Source of the DNA: Allomuricauda sp.
GTDB lineage: Bacteria; Bacteroidota; Bacteroidia; Flavobacteriales; Flavobacteriaceae
Direction: 5' to 3'
Assembly: GCA_028289745.1 (NCBI GenBank)
Contig: JANQOD010000227.1
Location: 1 to 6,449 of the forward strand
DNA: 6,449 nucleotides
Positions 5,072-6,449 of this stretch are shown here, piece after piece (the stretch's first letter is position 1; the number at the start of each line of letters is the position of its first letter). The notes under the pieces were generated by a model that was not told the origin of the DNA, searched no databases, and worked only from the letters and a program-made list of their open reading frames with translations. Position numbers and translations under genes: made by a program.

Positions 5072-6220
5072 TTAGCGCATCACAAATTCTACCCTTCTGT
5101 TGGTGGCCCAGGCTTTTTCATTGTTAGATCGATCTATGGGCCTTTCTTCACCATAACCCACTGTTGACATCCGTGAGCTTTTAATGCCTTTCGACACCAG
5201 ATACTTTTTTACGGCCATCGCCCTGTTCTCTGAAAGCAATTGGTTGGCCTCTTCCGTACCGTTTGAATCGGTATGCCCTTCAATGGTCACTTCAGTATCT
5301 ACGTGCTCTTTGAGCATGTTCACGATTTTCTCCAATGCTGGATAGGATTCCTTTTTGATCACATATTGATCGTTATCAAAATAAATATCCTGAACGACAA
5401 TCCTTCCCTTGGTCACCAGACGCTCGTAAAGGGGCAGGCCTGCCTTGGCTATTGAAAAATGGTTGACCATAGATTTCGTGTGTCCCGATCTTGAAGACCC
5501 TGGCGAAGAAGCATAAAGCTCAATATGGGTAAATTCATATTTGCCGATATCGGGGTTGTTGACCAATTGTACCCCATCAAAGAAAGCCTTTAGATTGCCC
5601 TTGTTAAATGATACCTGAATGGTGTGCCAGCCCCTTGGTGGCTGACCGGGCATTCGTGATAGATTATCGCTGCCATTGCCGATCAACGAATTGGCAATTC
5701 TGATTTCATGGTGCTTATATATGTCTTTGGAGTTCTTAAGATTGAGGTTATAAAATTGGTTTCCGCCTTCTAGGTTAAAATGCACCTGAATCTCAATTTT
5801 GAACGAATCGCCCAAATAGTCATCTCCTTCTATCGTGGGCTTAATGGTCGCGTAATTGGAAATCCATTCGATGACCTCATCACGTCGGCCGGCCTCAGCA
5901 AAGCTGTTGTTCTGGATGGCTCCTTTGATGTGTGTCCATTTTGAAGGAAATTCTGTTGCCCTTTCCCCGCTGAAATCGTCATGAAACAGTAGATCGGCCC
6001 GATTGATGAAACCTTGGTCGACCACATACTCTTTCATTTGTTTCTTGTTGGAAGTCTCTACAGGCCCTTTATCTGCAGCCTCTTCATTGACCACTTCCTC
6101 TACTTTGTCTTCTACTTTGTTCTTTACTTTTTTGAACAGTTTATTTTGCCCTTGAACCTGCACAATGCCCATACAGAAGATGGCCAAGAGTGCAAAACCG
6201 ATTGTCTTTAGTGTTCCCAT
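5072..6220 (-). CDS. OmpA-family protein with central LamG-like domain
   Basis: The 382-residue product has a signal peptide (1-24, cleavage likely after QVQG). A Lys/Glu-rich amphipathic helix (27-47) with four-residue repeats follows. A beta-sandwich of the concanavalin A/LamG type covers about 77-258 (FHDDFSG at the start; GWHTIQVSFNKGNLKAFFDG near 197-216). A C-terminal OmpA_C peptidoglycan-binding domain covers about 275-382. The latter shows IYFDNDQYVIK, the binding-loop motif EGHTDSNG (Asp318), the helix LLSENRAMAVKKYL, and NRRVEFVMR with Arg375 or Arg376 as the likely contact to diaminopimelate. There is no N-terminal beta-barrel, so it is not a classical porin; it probably tethers a sugar- or protein-binding domain to the cell wall. 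The mature chain has no cysteine. The ATG at 6220 has a good promoter 28 nt upstream. It heads a three-gene unit with the coiled-coil protein and a lipoprotein. Confidence 0.92.
   Translation of the reverse strand: MGTLKTIGFALLAIFCMGIVQVQGQNKLFKKVKNKVEDKVEEVVNEEAADKGPVETSNKKQMKEYVVDQGFINRADLLFHDDFSGERATEFPSKWTHIKGAIQNNSFAEAGRRDEVIEWISNYATIKPTIEGDDYLGDSFKIEIQVHFNLEGGNQFYNLNLKNSKDIYKHHEIRIANSLIGNGSDNLSRMPGQPPRGWHTIQVSFNKGNLKAFFDGVQLVNNPDIGKYEFTHIELYASSPGSSRSGHTKSMVNHFSIAKAGLPLYERLVTKGRIVVQDIYFDNDQYVIKKESYPALEKIVNMLKEHVDTEVTIEGHTDSNGTEEANQLLSENRAMAVKKYLVSKGIKSSRMSTVGYGEERPIDRSNNEKAWATNRRVEFVMR
6098..6133 (-). repeat. Three in-frame 12-nt tandem repeats in the OmpA-like gene
   Basis: Three successive 12-nt units encode residues 30-41 as KKVK, NKVE, DKVE. 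The two left-hand units share an identical 10-base core (TCTACTTTGT in plus orientation) and the third is more diverged. The repeat makes a short amphipathic, charge-alternating helix right after the signal peptide. In-frame 12-nt units can gain or lose copies by slippage without breaking the frame. Confidence 0.7.
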
Positions 6221-6247
6221 TTTTGGATGATTTTATGATTTACCTAC

Positions 6248-6278
6248 CAAATGTCTCTTTTTGAGCTATTTGCGTCAA
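6248..6278 (-). promoter_or_regulatory. Bacteroidota-type promoter of the OmpA-like operon
   Basis: Read on the minus strand, TTG (6278-6276) is followed by 20 nt and then GACATTTG (6255-6248). That matches the Bacteroidota -33/-7 arrangement (TTG, about 19 nt, TAnnTTTG), with one mismatch in the -7 box. Transcription would begin around 6243 and give a leader of roughly 20 nt before the ATG at 6220. No competing box of equal quality is seen in the spacer. Confidence 0.55.
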
Positions 6279-6281
6279 TCA

Positions 6282-6291
6282 CCCATATGGG
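6282..6291. promoter_or_regulatory. Palindromic candidate operator upstream of the OmpA-like operon
   Basis: CCCATATGGG is a perfect 10-bp palindrome, within the imperfect minus-strand stretch TACCCCATATGGGTGA (6294-6279). It lies 3 nt upstream of the proposed -33 box, about 39-48 nt before the expected transcription start, a classic place for an activator. The neighbouring gene encodes a LuxR/NarL-type DNA-binding domain, so self- or neighbour-regulation is plausible. No T tract follows, so it is not a good terminator for the regulator gene. Confidence 0.45.
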
Positions 6292-6310
6292 GTATTTAAT
6301 GGTAAGTTGC

Positions 6311-6449
6311 TTAGATAAGTTTCTGCTTGATGGCCTTGTATATGGCTTCGGCCCTATTGCCCACATGCAATTTTGAGTAGATATTCTTGATGTGGCTTTT
6401 TACGGTATGCGGACTCAAAAATGCTTTTTCGGCGATTTCTTTGTAGTTC
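6311..6449 (-). CDS. LuxR/NarL-type transcriptional regulator, C-terminal part (partial)
   Basis: Only the last 45 codons are inside the window; the gene enters from the right edge and stops with TAA at 6313-6311. The visible residues form most of a GerE/LuxR helix-turn-helix: NYKEIAEKAFLSPHTVKSHI carries the scaffold and recognition helices (SPHTVKSHIKNIYSKL is the signature), and NRAEAIYKAIKQKLI is the final helix. The missing N-terminus decides whether this is a two-component response regulator (receiver domain first) or another LuxR-type protein. The close match to NarL/FixJ-style tails makes a response regulator likely, but that is inference. The OmpA-like gene starts 90 nt downstream on the same strand, and the spacer holds a palindrome and a promoter. 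Confidence 0.88.
   Translation of the reverse strand, partial: NYKEIAEKAFLSPHTVKSHIKNIYSKLHVGNRAEAIYKAIKQKLI

Overview
The window looks like chromosomal DNA from a marine-type member of Bacteroidota, most likely family Flavobacteriaceae. This is inferred from the protein styles: a Bacteroidota-type OmpA protein with a Lys/Glu-rich N-terminus, a DUF2306 membrane protein, and several short lipoproteins. Start codons lack Shine-Dalgarno sequences and sit in A/T-rich leaders. Promoter-like boxes fit the Bacteroidota pattern (TTG, about 19-20 nt, TAnnTTTG) better than -35/-10 boxes. Species cannot be named from the sequence alone. There are nine confident protein genes (one cut by the right edge), one possible gene start at the left edge, no RNA genes, no mobile element and no CRISPR array. 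No gene-free stretch exceeds about 110 bases.

Left part (1-1440, plus strand): a cytosolic alpha/beta hydrolase is followed 32 nt later by a VOC-fold protein of the COG3565 (predicted dioxygenase) type. They are probably co-transcribed. A possible divergent gene starts at base 32 and leaves the window on the minus strand.

Middle (1444-3819, minus strand): a large secreted, probably lipid-anchored esterase-like protein and a six-helix DUF2306 membrane protein form a tight pair, with 3 nt between stop and start. The pair converges on the VOC gene with only 3 nt between the two stop codons. A 108-nt divergent spacer (3820-3927) separates the esterase from a 53-residue lipoprotein gene on the plus strand.

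Right part (4079-6449, mostly minus strand): a three-gene envelope unit runs from a good Bacteroidota-style promoter (6278-6248) to a strong hairpin terminator (4113-4079). It encodes an OmpA-family protein with a central LamG-like domain, a secreted coiled-coil protein, and a small lipoprotein. Both small partners have exactly two cysteines in the mature chain. The terminator also overlaps the stop codon of the small plus-strand lipoprotein gene, so it serves convergent transcripts. Upstream of the unit is the C-terminal DNA-binding part of a LuxR/NarL-type regulator. A perfect 10-bp palindrome lies between regulator and promoter, just upstream of the -33 box, where an activator could bind. 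The most plausible little-described system here is this candidate peptidoglycan-attached envelope complex with an adjacent regulator. That reading is inferred from gene order and protein features, not shown.
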